The notes under the pieces were generated by a model, which was not told where the DNA came from, did no database searches, and saw nothing but the letters and a program-made list of their open reading frames with translations. This document shows, piece by piece, positions 48,901 to 60,670 of a DNA stretch of 64,000 bases. Position 1 is the stretch's first letter; every line of letters starts with the position of its first letter. The DNA is from Gossypium raimondii (taxonomy: Eukaryota; Streptophyta; Magnoliopsida; Malvales; Malvaceae): the NCBI RefSeq assembly GCF_025698545.1, contig NC_068565.1, forward strand, positions 4,898,001 through 4,962,000. The letters run 5' to 3'. The position numbers and the translations under genes are program-made.

Positions 48901-51900
48901 ATTTTTAAAATAACAACCACATTAATTTGTTGCCAAATATATTTACATAAATTCTTTAAACTTTCATAATAATTTGAAAGATACAATTAAAAGTAATGCA
49001 AGATTTTAGTAAAAACATAATTAAAAAAATTATTAAGGTGGAATATATTATAGTGATTGCAAAATTTCAAAATTCAGTCTATCATGCTTCTCATTGGTAC
49101 TCTACCAACTCAAATTGGAATTTGATCTTTCCTTAAACCTAATGAACAACACATTTCATGACTCATTACCCGTTCAGTTGGCTAATTGGGGGGAAGCAAT
49201 TTTTACAGAAGCATCCCATCATGACTCCAATACTTGTAGTTGAGCCATAACAATTTTACAGGTCAAATCCCATCAGATATGTTTGAACGTTTACCTAAAT
49301 TGCAAGAGCTTCACTTGGGTATAAACAATTTGGAAGGGATTCTACCAAAAGAAATAGGAAACATGACAATGCTTAGGAGTCTATATCTCGACGGCAACCG
49401 AATCAAAGGTAAAAAGGAAAGCAGTTAGATGCAGTGATAGCGCCAAAGTGCTCAATTCATAATTTTAATGATTGTTTCATGTTTTATTTAAAGAAGCAAA
49501 TATGGTTAATTTTTTTAAAATCTAAAATAGTTTCATAATTTTAAGGAACATCTATGTTTAACTGTTACATGTTTTAATTACTAAAATTGTAAAAAAGAAT
49601 ACTTAGATTTTTTTTTCTCTTTTAGCCATTTAATCAGTACTGTATAAACTTTTTCTTTTAAACAAAAAATTGAGTTAAATTATGGGTTTTGGCGACAAAA
49701 TGTTAAGAGAAAATAAGAATATTTAAAGATAGAGTGTTTAAACTTCAAAAAATTAATCTTTATGAAAAAATATCTTCATACAAATATAATGGCTGTAGGC
49801 GTGCCTCTCCATTTTGTAGAAAGACTTGCTGCAGTTATACCATATTATATAATTTAAGATAGGTTTGATTACTTGTGTATAATTATCTACTTATTTCTTT
49901 TGAAATAATGTTTAGGCATTCAACTTGAAAATCAAAGAATCTGTTTTCGTTAGAAATGTGGATTTGAAAAGCTGGTTTTACTTTAAAAACTATTTATATT
50001 TACTATTAAATATAATTTGAAAATCAGATTTAGCTTAAAAAGCATTTTGAAATTCAATGGTAAATTGACTCTTGTTTTGAATTTTTATGCTTGACAGAAA
50101 GAAATTACCAGGCCTAAATTATAATATAGATATTATTTGAGCTTTAATTGAGTGTGTTATGTTTAGAATAAGTGTGATAATAAAGTTTGGACTATTGGAT
50201 CTTAATCTTTTAATCTTAAAACAAAAGTATTTGTTCATGCAGGTGTAATCCCACACCAAATTGGAAATCTTCTCAATTTGGAAGAATTAAGCATTTCTAG
50301 TGGTTTGCTAAAAGATTTTCTTCCTCCATACCATATTTTTCCAGGTATTCACTCATCCTTTTCTTGATTGTTATTTATCTTAAATTTATTTTTATTCAAT
50401 TTATAAATTGTGGAGTTATCAATGCGTTAAATATTTGACATTTGGACATTTAACTTAATGTTTAATTGAGATAATCTAAATTCAAAATTATATGCTTTAA
50501 AAATTACTCAAATTTGAAAATAGTTGTGTCTATAATAATAAATGGTTAATTATTCTATCTACTGTTAGTGGAGCAAAAGAACTCTACAAACACGTTTAAG
50601 ATAATATCAAATGTATTTTTAATTTTTAATTATTATTTTATTATACCTTAAAAACAAAGGGCATCAAGCCAAATCTATTTGTGAGATTTTTTACTCCACT
50701 AACAAGGTGTAAAATAATTATCCATAATAAAAATATATTATAATTTAAAAAATTTGTAATTTAATTTCACCTTTAATTAATTTTCTGTTGGTTCCCCCTA
50801 CCAAAATTTATAATTTGAAATATGTTGGGCCACAATATTTCAATTTCTTCTATTTACCTAGCAATAATTAGTTAGATACTTTATCACATTGAAGTTGTGT
50901 TTTTATTTATTTCTTAAATAAAATTGTTCAATTTCTACAATTTTTTTTGGAAAATACTAATTTATCAAGTATTGTATACTGGTAAATTTACTTTTGAATC
51001 ATGCTGGTTGCCTTTTAATAATAATATTTTAGCATTACATGGTGGTGATGCTATCACATTAGCGGTATTCTTAATTTTCTTTAGCTTTAAAAGTCAAATT
51101 GAAAATCTTGACCTACAAAACTATCTATTTACCATTACTTTTAACTTTGAAAACAGATTTAGTTTAAAAGTATTTTTGAAACTCCATAATAAACTTATCG
51201 TTGTTTTGAATCTTTTATACTTGACATCACAAAATTAATTCGCCTAAATTACAATATAAACATTATTTCAATTTTAATTTAGTGCATGCTAGATTTAAAA
51301 TAAAGTATGGATAATAAAACTTTGACCATTGAATCTTAATCTTTTAATCTTAGGGTCTGTTTAATTGAAGGAATTGATTTTCTGGAAAATCATTTCCAAC
51401 TTTTCCAGCGTTTGATTGGCAGAAAACATTTTCAATTTGGAAAATGAACTCCAAAACAAGGGAAAATGGGTTACATTATAGGGAAAGTGTCTTACCCTTT
51501 CAATTTCCGTAAGACATTTTCCGTGCTCTCCTCTCTATCGCCTCCTTCATTCCTTCCTTCATTTCCGTAGAAAATTGCTTCATTTATCGATTTTCCAAGA
51601 ACTTGTTTTTTAATTATTCAATACTTGTTTTTTAACACAATTACAAATAATTTATTTGATATTAATTTTTTCAATTTATAACGATTAATATTGTAACTTA
51701 ATAATTGAGTATTATTATAAATAAATCATTGAAATATATGTAAAAATAATTTAAAATATAAAAATTTATTAATATATATCAATATATGTAAAAACAATTT
51801 TTCAAAAATATTTCAGAAATCATAAACAATTAGAAAATATTTTACACTGATTCAATCAAACACCAGAAAATATTTTCCAGTAAATCATTTTACAGAAAAG

Positions 51901-53883
51901 TAAAACATTTTCCCGAAATTATTTTACGGAAAATATTTTACTGGCAATCAAACAGACCCTTAAAATAAAAGTAATAAATAAGTTTTTATATTTGTTTCAC
52001 AAATTAATTTGATTGTGCAGTTGTGTTCGTACCCCTAAGCGGAGATATTATCTATTTGGAAGAAGTAAACATTTCTCGGGGTCTATTAGAAGGATATCTT
52101 CCTCCATCTATCGGTAATTTAACACGTTTGAGAATTCTCGATTTATCCCATAATTCTCTAACAGGTATTATATATCATTTCTTCACTCATCCTTTTTTTA
52201 TTGTTATTTTCTTTCTTAAATTTAGTTTTTTCAATTTATATGTGTTAAATATTTGACACTTGGGCATTTAACTTAATGTTTAATTGAGATGGTCTAAATT
52301 CAAAATTACATGCTTTTAAAATTAATCAAATTTGAAAATAGTTGGATCTATAATAATAAATGGGTAATTATTCTGTCCACTTCTAATGGAGTAAAAAACT
52401 CCACAAATGCATTTAAGATACTCTAAGTGTCTTTTCCAATTATTTAATTATACCTCAAAAACAAATAACATCAACTCAACAAATTATCCATGACAAACTA
52501 CATTATAATCTTCCCAAAAATTATAATTTAATTTGACCTTAAATTAATTTTTTTCTTCACCCCTATTTTGGTAGGGCATTTATGATTAGGTAAGTACTAT
52601 ACCACTTTTCTTCGATATATATTGAGATTCTTTATTTATTTATTAAATGAAAATTTCAATTTCTACCAAATTTTTGAGAAAATACAAATTTATTAAGTAC
52701 TGTATATATGTGCATTTTGAAAGTGGTAAACTTGCTTTTGAATCATGGTATCTGTTGCCTTTTTATAATAATATTTCAACGATTAAAATATATATAAAGA
52801 AAGGAAGATGCTGAATTATTTCAATTTTAAGGTTGTTTACCCAAATAAATTTTTATTTACTAATATATTTGATTTCTATTCAAATAAACTTTTATTTCAA
52901 ATGAAATGTGGAATTATGTTAAAGATTTATGTAAGTATAAATTAAAGATCAATATATAGCTTATTTTGATACCAATTAAAGGTTAACTTGATTAAATTCA
53001 AACCAAATGTTTGTTTAATTAGTAGAAATTAATTTTTTCCAGTCATAAAATATACGAATTAATTATGTGTATAAATTTATTGATAATAAAATATTCACTC
53101 GTATTATTAGAGTTTTTAAACTATTTTTAAAATTGTGATAATGTCATTTATTTAATTATTTCAATCACTTTTTTTATGTTGTATATGAGGTATTAATATA
53201 ATTAAATTACAATACACTCATATTGAATGAAAATAAAAATAAAGCTAACACATTTAAATAGTCTTGAATTATAGCACATTATTTAAACAAAGTTGTTATG
53301 TTTTTTAGTTAAATGTGAACATTAATGCATAGAATTAAAACTTGTTTAACCTAATTATGAATGTCAACATACAGGCATAGAATTAACTTAATTATAAGAT
53401 GTAGTGTGAAGGTTGTTAACTTCATTCCTTAATCATATGATCAAGGTTTAATTTCACTCATGAAAATGAAGTACATATAGCCAGTCGTTTACTTCTTTAA
53501 ATAATACTCGTGGTGAGGAAATTAATAACTATTAATCACTATTACTAACAATAGATACTCTGATTTCGAAAACAATTCCTCTAGTTTTTCTTCCTCAATT
53601 GTCTCTACCTTTTCCTGTCTCTTTCTCGGCTTCCTCCTTCCTTTCCACAAATGATGCTGCAGACACAGCAAAGGCAAATTCCAAGCAGGTGAGAAGTTTC
53701 GGTAGTCGAAAGAGCGAAATTTCTAAGCCTTAACCTTAGCCTTTCCTCCAAAATAAATAATCCCAACTTCTCATATTTGGATTCCGCATAAATCTCATTT
53801 TGTAAATTGAGATACAATATATTTTTACCTTCGATTCTCGATTCCACTTGTTTAACCACTTTAAAATAAGACATAATATCTAT

Positions 53884-53920
<37 letters not shown>

Positions 53921-55684
53921 ACTTTTAGTCTTTTCAGTTTTTTATGGATTTTTCAGTTATAAATTTTCTTTTTCCATTTAGAGCTGTTTTACCATTATAT
54001 GTCACTAGTTGCATATTTTATTTGTGGTTCAATCGGTTCAACTGATTGATTCAGTCTAATTCTGATAACATTAATCATATAGATATAAATATAGATAATA
54101 TTGTATTTACAGTTATATAGCATTTTAAAATTTTTGCTCATTGTGATTATTAGGAGTAGAACCCAGCCCAATGGAATAGATAAATGGGAAAGGGGTGATA
54201 TGATCAAGTTGAATGTTGAATTTGTTCACTTGGTCGATATATAACTGCCCACTTCAATGCCTCTCAACTTGCGTATATTTACCTTTCAAGTAATTGATTT
54301 TGCAGGACGAATTCCATTTACCTTGGGTAATCTAAGAGATCTACAAGTGCTGGACATATCGGATAATGATTTGAGCAGCACGCTTTCATCCTCGAAAAGC
54401 AGCTTCCTATCATCATTAGAAAATTGCAAATCCTTGCTTTACTTGTCATTTGCGAGAAATCCGTTGATCAGTGGTTACCTTCCAGATTCTATAGGAAACC
54501 AGTCGTCTTCTCTTCGACATTTCGATGCTTCGAGCTGCAACATTAGTGGTAGAATTCCAGAGGATATTGGGAAGTGGGATCTTGTTGAATATGTGGATTT
54601 TTCAGAAAATCAATTTTCAGGTACAATCCCGGATAGAGTTTGCGTTAGAGAAAATTATTTGAGATATCTTAGCCTTCACGAAAATCAATTGGAAGGGATG
54701 CTGCCGTTATCTTTGACTAATTGCAGCAACCTACAAATTCTGAATGTTGCAAACAACAACTTAAGTGATACCTTTCCCCATTGGTTAGGCAAGCTTCCAG
54801 TGCTGCGAGTTCTTGTTTTGAGATCAAATAGGTTTCATGGTTCCATTCCAGACACAACCAATTTTTCATTCCCCAAATTTCAAATCTCTGATCTCTCTCA
54901 TAATTACTCAACCAAATTTTCCTTCTCCAACTTGCAAATGGTTGATCTCTCTCATAATGACTTCACCGGCTTATTGCCAACCGAGTTCTTCGAAAGTCTC
55001 GAGTCTCTAAAAGAACAAGCTAATTATGTATATGGTGGTTATCAGTACTCTGTTAACTTAACAATAAAAGGTTTGGAGCGTGAGTTTAAAATAAAAGAAA
55101 GTAAGCCAATATTCACTTGCATAGATTTATCGGACAATGGATTCCATGGAGAAATTCCTGAGGTAGTTGGAGAGCTTAGATCGCTTCATGCACTCAATCT
55201 CTCTCATAATAGCCTGACTGGTCCTATCCCACCATCATTTGGGAATTTGGCATCACTTGAATCATTAGATCTCTCATTTAACAAGCTAAGTGGCAGAATC
55301 CCTTCCCAATTGACAAATTTGACATTTCTTGAAGTGTTAAGGTTTTCGAACAACAATTTTGTGGGACCCATTCCCCATGGCAAGCAGTTTGATACATTTG
55401 AAAACGACTCTTATCAAGGGAACTTGGGTTTGTGTGGATTCCCATTGTCAAAGGAATGTAGCAATGATAAAATATCAGAAACAGCACAAGATGAGGAAGA
55501 TAATGGAAATGGAATAGCTTTTATTTGGAAAGTGGTAATGATGGGGTATGGATGTGGAATGGTATTAGGAATTAGCATGGCATATATTGTATTCACGACA
55601 GGAAGACCATGGTGGCTTGTAAGAATGATTGAGAGAGACTTGCGAAACAAAGTTTCCACCTGGTTTGGGAAGAAAAGAAAGTAG
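39962..55684 (+). CDS. Chimeric LRR receptor: subfamily-XII-like N-terminus, RLP-type C-terminus, no kinase
   Basis: Predicted cell-surface receptor-like protein. Exons: 39962-40667, 41869-42009, 42844-42987, (43624-43842), 45824-45964, 46994-47065, 47886-48029, (49262-49408), 50243-50344, 52021-52164, 54306-55684; bracketed ones are doubtful. Every junction is phase 1 and splits a Gly codon, giving 1112 codons, or 990 without the bracketed exons. Exon 1: signal peptide (about 1-23), LRRNT with CNWAGVTC, then LRRs including PPQIGNLSFLTSLNL, typical of receptor-kinase subfamily XII. Small exons carry one to two LRRs each (GVIPHQIGNLLNLEQL, SNLTRLRILDLS). The last exon holds LRRs, an island domain (about 55020-55130, YSVNLTIKGLE then FTCIDLSDNGFHGEIP), cap ending GNLGLCGFPLS, acidic spacer, a membrane segment with GxxxG-type spacing (about 55515-55602), and a basic tail ending GKKRK. 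RLPs usually signal through SOBIR1/BAK1. Alternative: two adjacent gene remnants. Confidence 0.6.
43385..43842 (+). pseudogene. Partial exon-1 copy; 3' part (43624-43842) still an open phase-1 exon
   Basis: Copy of the exon-1 LRR coding sequence inside the receptor locus. The 5' part is broken (TGA after LANLH near 43518; small deletions). From an internal TTGCAG at 43618-43623 to the donor GAAG/GTAATGG, 219 bp stay open and phase-1 symmetric, encoding GDIPSDMFERLSKLQ to NEIEG. It could be spliced into the main transcript or be plain debris. Confidence 0.6.
43907..44498 (-). mobile_element. LINE 3' fragment inserted in an intron of the LRR locus
   Basis: Minus-strand translation gives an RNase-H-like LINE tail with stops: VEVGSNEVFS, IENKKLRQWMPQSIFKDI, and EMASALTLVEIKRPGMFKAWW. 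A T-run at 43909-43917 is the likely poly-A tail. Sequence on either side matches the uninterrupted intron following exon 1 (CATGCTTTTCATCAATCATG at about 40727 and 44505), bracketing the insertion. It is 5'-truncated, as is typical for LINEs. Confidence 0.65.
49080..49408 (+). pseudogene. Partial exon-1 copy with a one-LRR deletion; 3' part open
   Basis: The 5' part (49080-49260) has stops and deletions. From the internal acceptor TTTTACAG (ending 49261) to the donor at 49408, 147 bp stay open in phase 1, encoding GQIPSDMFERLPKLQ to GNRIKG. This is 72 bp shorter than the other copies, the loss of exactly one 24-residue LRR. Confidence 0.6.
51353..51959. mobile_element. Tourist-like (PIF/Harbinger) MITE, 607 bp, in an LRR-locus intron
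   Basis: Terminal inverted repeats GGGTCTGTTTAATTG and, reverse-complemented, GGGTCTGTTTGATTG. Flanked by TTA on both sides (51350-51352 and 51960-51962), the PIF/Harbinger target duplication. Paralogous introns in this locus show the empty site (ATCTTAAAACAAAAG-like). No coding capacity. Confidence 0.8.
53886..53919. repeat. (AAAT)n microsatellite
   Basis: About eight tandem AAAT/TAAA units in the last intron of the LRR receptor locus. Confidence 0.85.
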
Positions 55685-56329
55685 TCCTGCAAATCCGTCT
55701 TTACATGTGAGTTATTGTATTTCATAGAAATAAACATGCTACTTTTACCATGCTAAATGAATAATTAGGTAAATCTCAAATTGATTATTTTTATTTTCAT
55801 CCATCAGGAATGAATCCGAGAAAAGATGAAGTTCTTCAGCTTGTATAAAAGCAATCTGTCATGTATGTTCTGCATCCATAGCTGCTTCTCTCCATGGAAT
55901 GTATGTTCAGGTCATGGGTTCTTACTGATAGTTTGCTTTGGTTTTCAGCTTTTTTTTCCATAGTTTTTCAGCTTTTCTTTATTTTAGACAAGTGTTTGTC
56001 TGCTAAATTTTACCAAGTATTTTAATGTTTTTTTCTTCAGGAAAATCAATTCTCTATCAGTAGATATATTCTTTTTTTCCGTACTAATTTATATCGACTG
56101 CAATATGTTTACTATACCATTTTAAATTTATCGATTTGTTTAATTATTTTTTATGTATAATATTTATAAATACAAATATAACTGAGTTACATACATATAA
56201 GTATATTTAAATGTAAATATAAAACTTAAAATTATTAATCTAGTTTTCTGTTCTTTCAATGCCCAAGTCTATCTCTTGTTTTTCTCCCCAGTGATTCCCA
56301 GTTCAAACTTTTCCTATGATGTATTGTTC

Positions 56330-56486
56330 CCAGAGAAAACTAAGAGATTCACTAGAGCAGCTGCTCTCAGGTAATGATATAAGTAGCACACTTTCACCCT
56401 CGGAAATCATCTTACTATCATCATTAGCAAATTACAGAGACCTAAGAGTCTTGGCATTTGGAATGAATCCATTGATAAGTGGTTAC
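56330..56486 (+). pseudogene. Small RLP fragment, cut by a gypsy-like LTR
   Basis: Matches about 54350-54480 of the intact last exon: SGNDISSTLSPSEIILLSSL, then LRVLAFGMNPLISGY. The match stops at 56486, where TGTGAAAGC begins an LTR-like sequence. Too short to be functional. Confidence 0.7.
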
Positions 56487-57232
56487 TGTGAAAGCTCAAT
56501 TTCATCTGGGCCCAAATAAAAAAAACCAAACAGAAAAAAATAAATAAAATAAAAATATTAAAAGTTCAGTCCAATTATAATACTAACCTAAATTATAGAC
56601 TCAAAATTACGAACCCAAAAGACCCAATAAATAAAGAAACCCTAACGGCCCAAATGACCCAAACACCTAAACTGTTCAAGCTAAATAGAAACCCTACCCT
56701 AGCCTACGCTGCCGCCGCTCCTAGTCTCTATCACCGTCAACCGCTCCTCAACCACTACCTGCAAAAACAAGAACAAACACGCAAAGGAAACAGTGGCAAG
56801 AACAGTAAAAAAATAGAAAAATAATAATGTGGAATCGGCTATAAAAAGCCTAGAAAAATCAATTGTAAGGGCTGGTTTTTATTATTATTTAAAAATAGAA
56901 TTAAAAAAGCACAAAAAAGAAATCAAAAACAGAATACAAAAGAAATTAAAGGTGACATTTTTTTATCTTTTAGATCTATTTTTTCTTTTATTTTATAAAA
57001 ATATAAAACAAAAAAGGAAATGTAAGAAACTTACCGGTGTCGCGCAGCGGAGAACGTCGAAAATCGAAAAGTTTTCTCCTCTTTCTGGAAGACCGACTTT
57101 GGTTTTGGCAGTTTCGACTCCAAATCGGAGTCCTACACTATAAGGCGAGTGAGAGGGGTGTCTTTTTTTGGCAACCATAGACAGCGGAGCCGTCGCCAGC
57201 TACTGACGGCCGTCGCAGAGGCTCGCCAGAAC
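56487..57232 (+). mobile_element. Gypsy-type LTR-like sequence, first of a nested pair
   Basis: Starts TGTGAAAGCTCAATTTC at the break in the RLP fragment and contains GGCCCAAAT/GACCCAA phrases and a GC-rich end (CGTCGCCAGC...GGCTCGCC), in the style of plant gypsy LTRs. At 57233 a TGTAACATC motif appears to start another element. No matching target duplication was found. Confidence 0.4.
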
Positions 57233-59110
57233 TGTAACATCTTGGTTTTAACTAAATCAGAACAGTAATTTTTGAACCACAAATCTGAAGTTTTAAAATT
57301 TATTTTTTATTATTTTAATATTTACAGCATGATATTAGAGTTGTCTGAAATTTTTGTAAAAAAAAATTATCGTTTAAGTGTTTAATTCGGTAAAAAGGAC
57401 TAAATCATGTAAAGCGTAAAAGTTGAATTCTAATAGATAAAGGTATTAAATAGCTATAGGGCTTTAAAGTGGAAGTCCTCATATGGTAATTAGACCATAA
57501 TTGTGATAGTGGAATATGATTGCTTGACATTTTGTGTAATTTGATTAATTTTAAAAGGTTAATTAAGTAAACAAGTAATTAGAGATAAATAAAACCAAAT
57601 AAAAGTATCATCTTTTTCTTCTTTATTCAACCGAAAGTTCAAACAAAAGAAGCCATTTTTCTTGAAGCTAGGTTCGGCCATCTTTGAATGCTCAATTAGG
57701 TATGCATTTTTGTCCCGTTTTTAATGATTTCTATGTTTTTGTGATCGTTACAACTAGTACTAGCTAGCCCATACCTTCATTTTTGAAACTCTTATAGATT
57801 TCAAATGATGCCATTGTTGAATGCTTGGTTGTTTAAGTTTTTAATGATAGATTATGAAGGTTTAATCTTAGATATACAAGTTTTGTAAAGTGATTTTTGA
57901 CAAAAGTGTCAAAAAGGGATTAAATTGATAAAATGTGAAATGTGATGGTTAAAAGTGTAATAAATTGAAAATATGGGTTGCTAGTAACACGTATTAAATT
58001 CGGTTAAGCATGGGTTTGTACTAAATTGCATGAATTTGCAATTTTATGTGATAAGGACTAAATTGTAAAAATGTGAAAGTTTAGGGGAAAATGTGTAAAA
58101 TATCTCTAATGTGTGTTTGGACTAAATTGAATAAATAGTTGATTAAATAAGGTGATTTTGATAATATATAGATCAAGATAAGTTGAGATTGAGATTAGAT
58201 CGGGGAAAAGGAAAAGTGGACGAATAGTCGATAATTTCCATTCGAGCAACTTGAGGTAAGTTCATATAATTAGAATCGAACTTTCATTTAATTGCAATTG
58301 TATGAAATGAATATGTATATATATGTGAATTGAATGGTTGAAATAAACGATATTGAATTGCTTAATTTGAAATATATTGAGTAATACTGGGCTCCGTTTG
58401 AACTATAGAAAATCGTAGGATACGAGTGACATGTCACTAGGGTTACCATTTTGGTCGAGCTCCTGCATTTGTTGCGGGCGCACCACAGCTCGTATGAGCT
58501 TACTGATATATCAGCTCTTATGAGCTTATCGTTTCAACTCGATAGAGCTTACCGCTCTTTAGCTCGGAATGAGCTTATCGATCATGGCTCGAAAGAGCGA
58601 AAATGATAATAAATTGACGGATTACCGATTAATGCACATAGTGTGTATCACCTGATGTATCACCTGAGTATCCTGCGATGTTTCATTAGGTTCAACTGGC
58701 ATTATACTGTTACCAATTATATGATTGAGAATGAAATGGAATATGATTTATGTGAAATTGTATAGATGAAATATGATGTGTGTTATGAGGATGTAGGGAA
58801 CTGGAAACGAGATTTTATAAAATGTATGAATGAAATGCTATGTGAGTTGTGTCGAAACCACTTTTTGGATACAAAAAATAGCGTCGAAAAAATGAAAATT
58901 AGAGTCGCCACCAATCCTTTTTATTTAGGTGTGATTGGGTCACCTCAGAAAATGGTTATTTTTAATAATCAATTCGATTTATTAAAATATCGCTTTTTGG
59001 TCTACGAAATTCAGAAAGACGGGTTCGGGAGTCGGTTACGTACGAGGAAGAATTAGCACCCTCGTAACGCCCAAAAAATTGGTAACTAGCTGATTAACTA
59101 GTGTCTTAGT
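57233..59110 (+). mobile_element. Gypsy-type LTR-like sequence with short tandem repeats
   Basis: Starts TGTAACATCTTGG. Contains a minisatellite at 58487-58600, where AGCTCGTATGAGCTTACTG-like units of about 25 bp recur roughly five times with variation. Past 58850 is a stretch with an open frame (to 59055) reading RNHFLDTKNSVEKMKIRVAT and ending in a GSRLRTRKN segment, a phrase I associate with LTR or leader regions of large plant gypsy elements, not with a host protein. Ends are not resolved. Confidence 0.4.
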
Positions 59111-59324
59111 GTTGAGAATTGGAAACTTTGAAAAGATTCAAAATACAATCCTTTATTAAAACGCTAAAAAATTTTCGAGAAAAAGGGCATATTTTAAGTT
59201 CATCGAGAAGGAAAATTATGTCCCGTAATTTAGGACACAATGCCTTGTATTCCTAATACAAGAATACATGCCGAAAAAATTACCTATTGAAAGGTATTTG
59301 ATCCTCTCGGTTTAAATCTGAACT

Positions 59325-59424
59325 TCATGTATTGGCATGATGGTTAAGGATGTTCACCACCTCAGATGTGACTTAAGTTCGAGTTGCGCTAATTATTATT
59401 TGTAATTTTAAAAAAACAAAACAA
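59325..59424 (+). mobile_element. tRNA-derived SINE-like fragment
   Basis: A-box-like TGGTTAAGGATG (59341-59352) and B-box-like AGTTCGAGTTG (59376-59386), followed shortly by an A-rich tail (59410-59424). Short body and no target duplication, so possibly truncated. Confidence 0.45.
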
Positions 59425-59839
59425 AATCTAACACTAAGAAGTAAAAAATATAGGTACAATGTGTACCAAAATTAACAAGAGTCTAAGGTATCAAATATTT
59501 AGCCTTTCAATATTTATATATTCTATTAATTTAATCATAAATATAAAAAATTTAATTTAATTTTTATAAAATTTATCATTTTCATTCAAATTTTAAAAAA
59601 TTCAATCAGTTTAATCCTAATATTTATAAAATGATAATTTTATAGTCAACTGCGTGAATTTATTCACTCAATACGCAATGCAACGTGACAGTCGCCACAA
59701 GAAACGAAAAAAAATTCTCCTCAAGTCTCAGCTCATCATCAGACATGTAAGAAAAACCAACAGTGGAGCAAGTCTCATCACAAATTTCGCCACTTGGAGC
59801 ATACCTCTGATCACAATTGTTGCACTTCCACAAATTTTG

Positions 59840-60532
59840 ATGAGAAACGTCACTCAGTTCATTCTGGCTCTTACGATGGCGGTGCTGTTACCTAATTTTG
59901 TGGTTTCAATCTCTACCAAAACAAAAATCGATATCAGCAAAGATCAGTCAGCTCTTAAGGCACTGAAAGTTCATGTTGTTACCGATCCACAAAATAATCT
60001 GAAAACCAAATACTTCTGTTTGTAATTGGGTTGGTGCCACTTGCGGATCCCAACACCAAGGAGTCATAGTTCTTAATCTTTCTAGATGCTTCTCATTGGC
60101 ACTGTACCACTTCAAATTGGGAATCTATCTTTTCGTATTTCACTTGATCTAATGAACAACTCTTTCGGCTCATTATCCATTTAGTTGACTAATTTGCATC
60201 GATTGAAACTTATAGACTTGTTTTTGAACAATTTCTATGGAGAAATCCCATCATGGTTTGATTCCTTCCCTAAACTTCAATACTTGTCTTTGATCTCTAA
60301 CAATCTTGCAGGAGAGATCCCATCAAATATATTTGATCATCTACCTAGATTGCAACAGCTTTACTTGGAAGGGAACAAGCTCTCCGGAAAAATTCCATTG
60401 GGTTTATTCAAGTGCAAAGAGTTAGAATACATATCCTTGGCTGATAACAGGTTGGAAGGGATTCTACCAAAAGAAATAAGAAACTTGACAATGCGCTTAG
60501 GAGTCTATATCTCGACAACAACCTGTTCGAAG
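59840..60532 (+). pseudogene. Broken copy of LRR receptor exon 1
   Basis: Begins with an ATG and signal peptide like exon 1 at 39962 (LTMAVLLPNFVVS), with the ~70-bp upstream leader also duplicated. A deletion near 60005 shifts the frame into a stop just before the CNW motif. LRR coding resumes in another frame at about 60185. Near 60493 two extra bases (CG) shift it again. The terminal segment 60312-60532 is 221 bp against 219 in its relatives. It ends at a donor-like GAAG/GTAAACGG. Confidence 0.82.
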
Positions 60533-60670
60533 GTAAACGGAAAGCAGTTGGATGTTATTTTAATTTGTTGTCTTTCTCCAACTGCAGTATCTGCTTTATT
60601 TGCTAAGAAAGCTTCAATTCTTTTTTATTTTTTTACCTGGTAAAATTTTAAAGTTCATTTTAAACTTATG

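Larger units (their letters stand above)
42480..52760 (+). repeat. Intron segments repeated along the LRR exon array
   Basis: A ~300-bp intron segment recurs at about 42480-42840, 46380-46700, 47510-47880, 50690-51010 and 52500-52760. It is recognisable by a ...CTCAACATTTCAATTTCTTC tract, CTATTTACCTAGTAATAATTAG, a CACATTTCTTCAATATATTG phrase and ATTAGTGGTAAATTT...AATCATGCTATCACATG. A second intron segment, just before each acceptor (TCTTTTAATCTTAAAACAAAAGT ... TTTGATTGTGCAG-like), recurs before exons at 41869, 45824, 46994, 50243 and 52021. This shows that exon-intron units were duplicated in tandem. Confidence 0.8.

Noticed and set aside
53605..53874. Minus-strand open frame of 89 codons in the last intron of the receptor locus
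   Set aside because: No recognisable domain, composition of a CT-rich repeat, no splice or start context. Treated as non-coding.
54236..54259. TATATAA-like motif just before an ATG at 54257 as the promoter and start of a separate RLP gene
   Set aside because: The motif is only about 15 bases from the ATG, too close for a TATA box to give a leader. The segment is also duplicated before the pseudogene at 22794 and ends in a good acceptor (TTTTGCAG), so it reads as an intron end.
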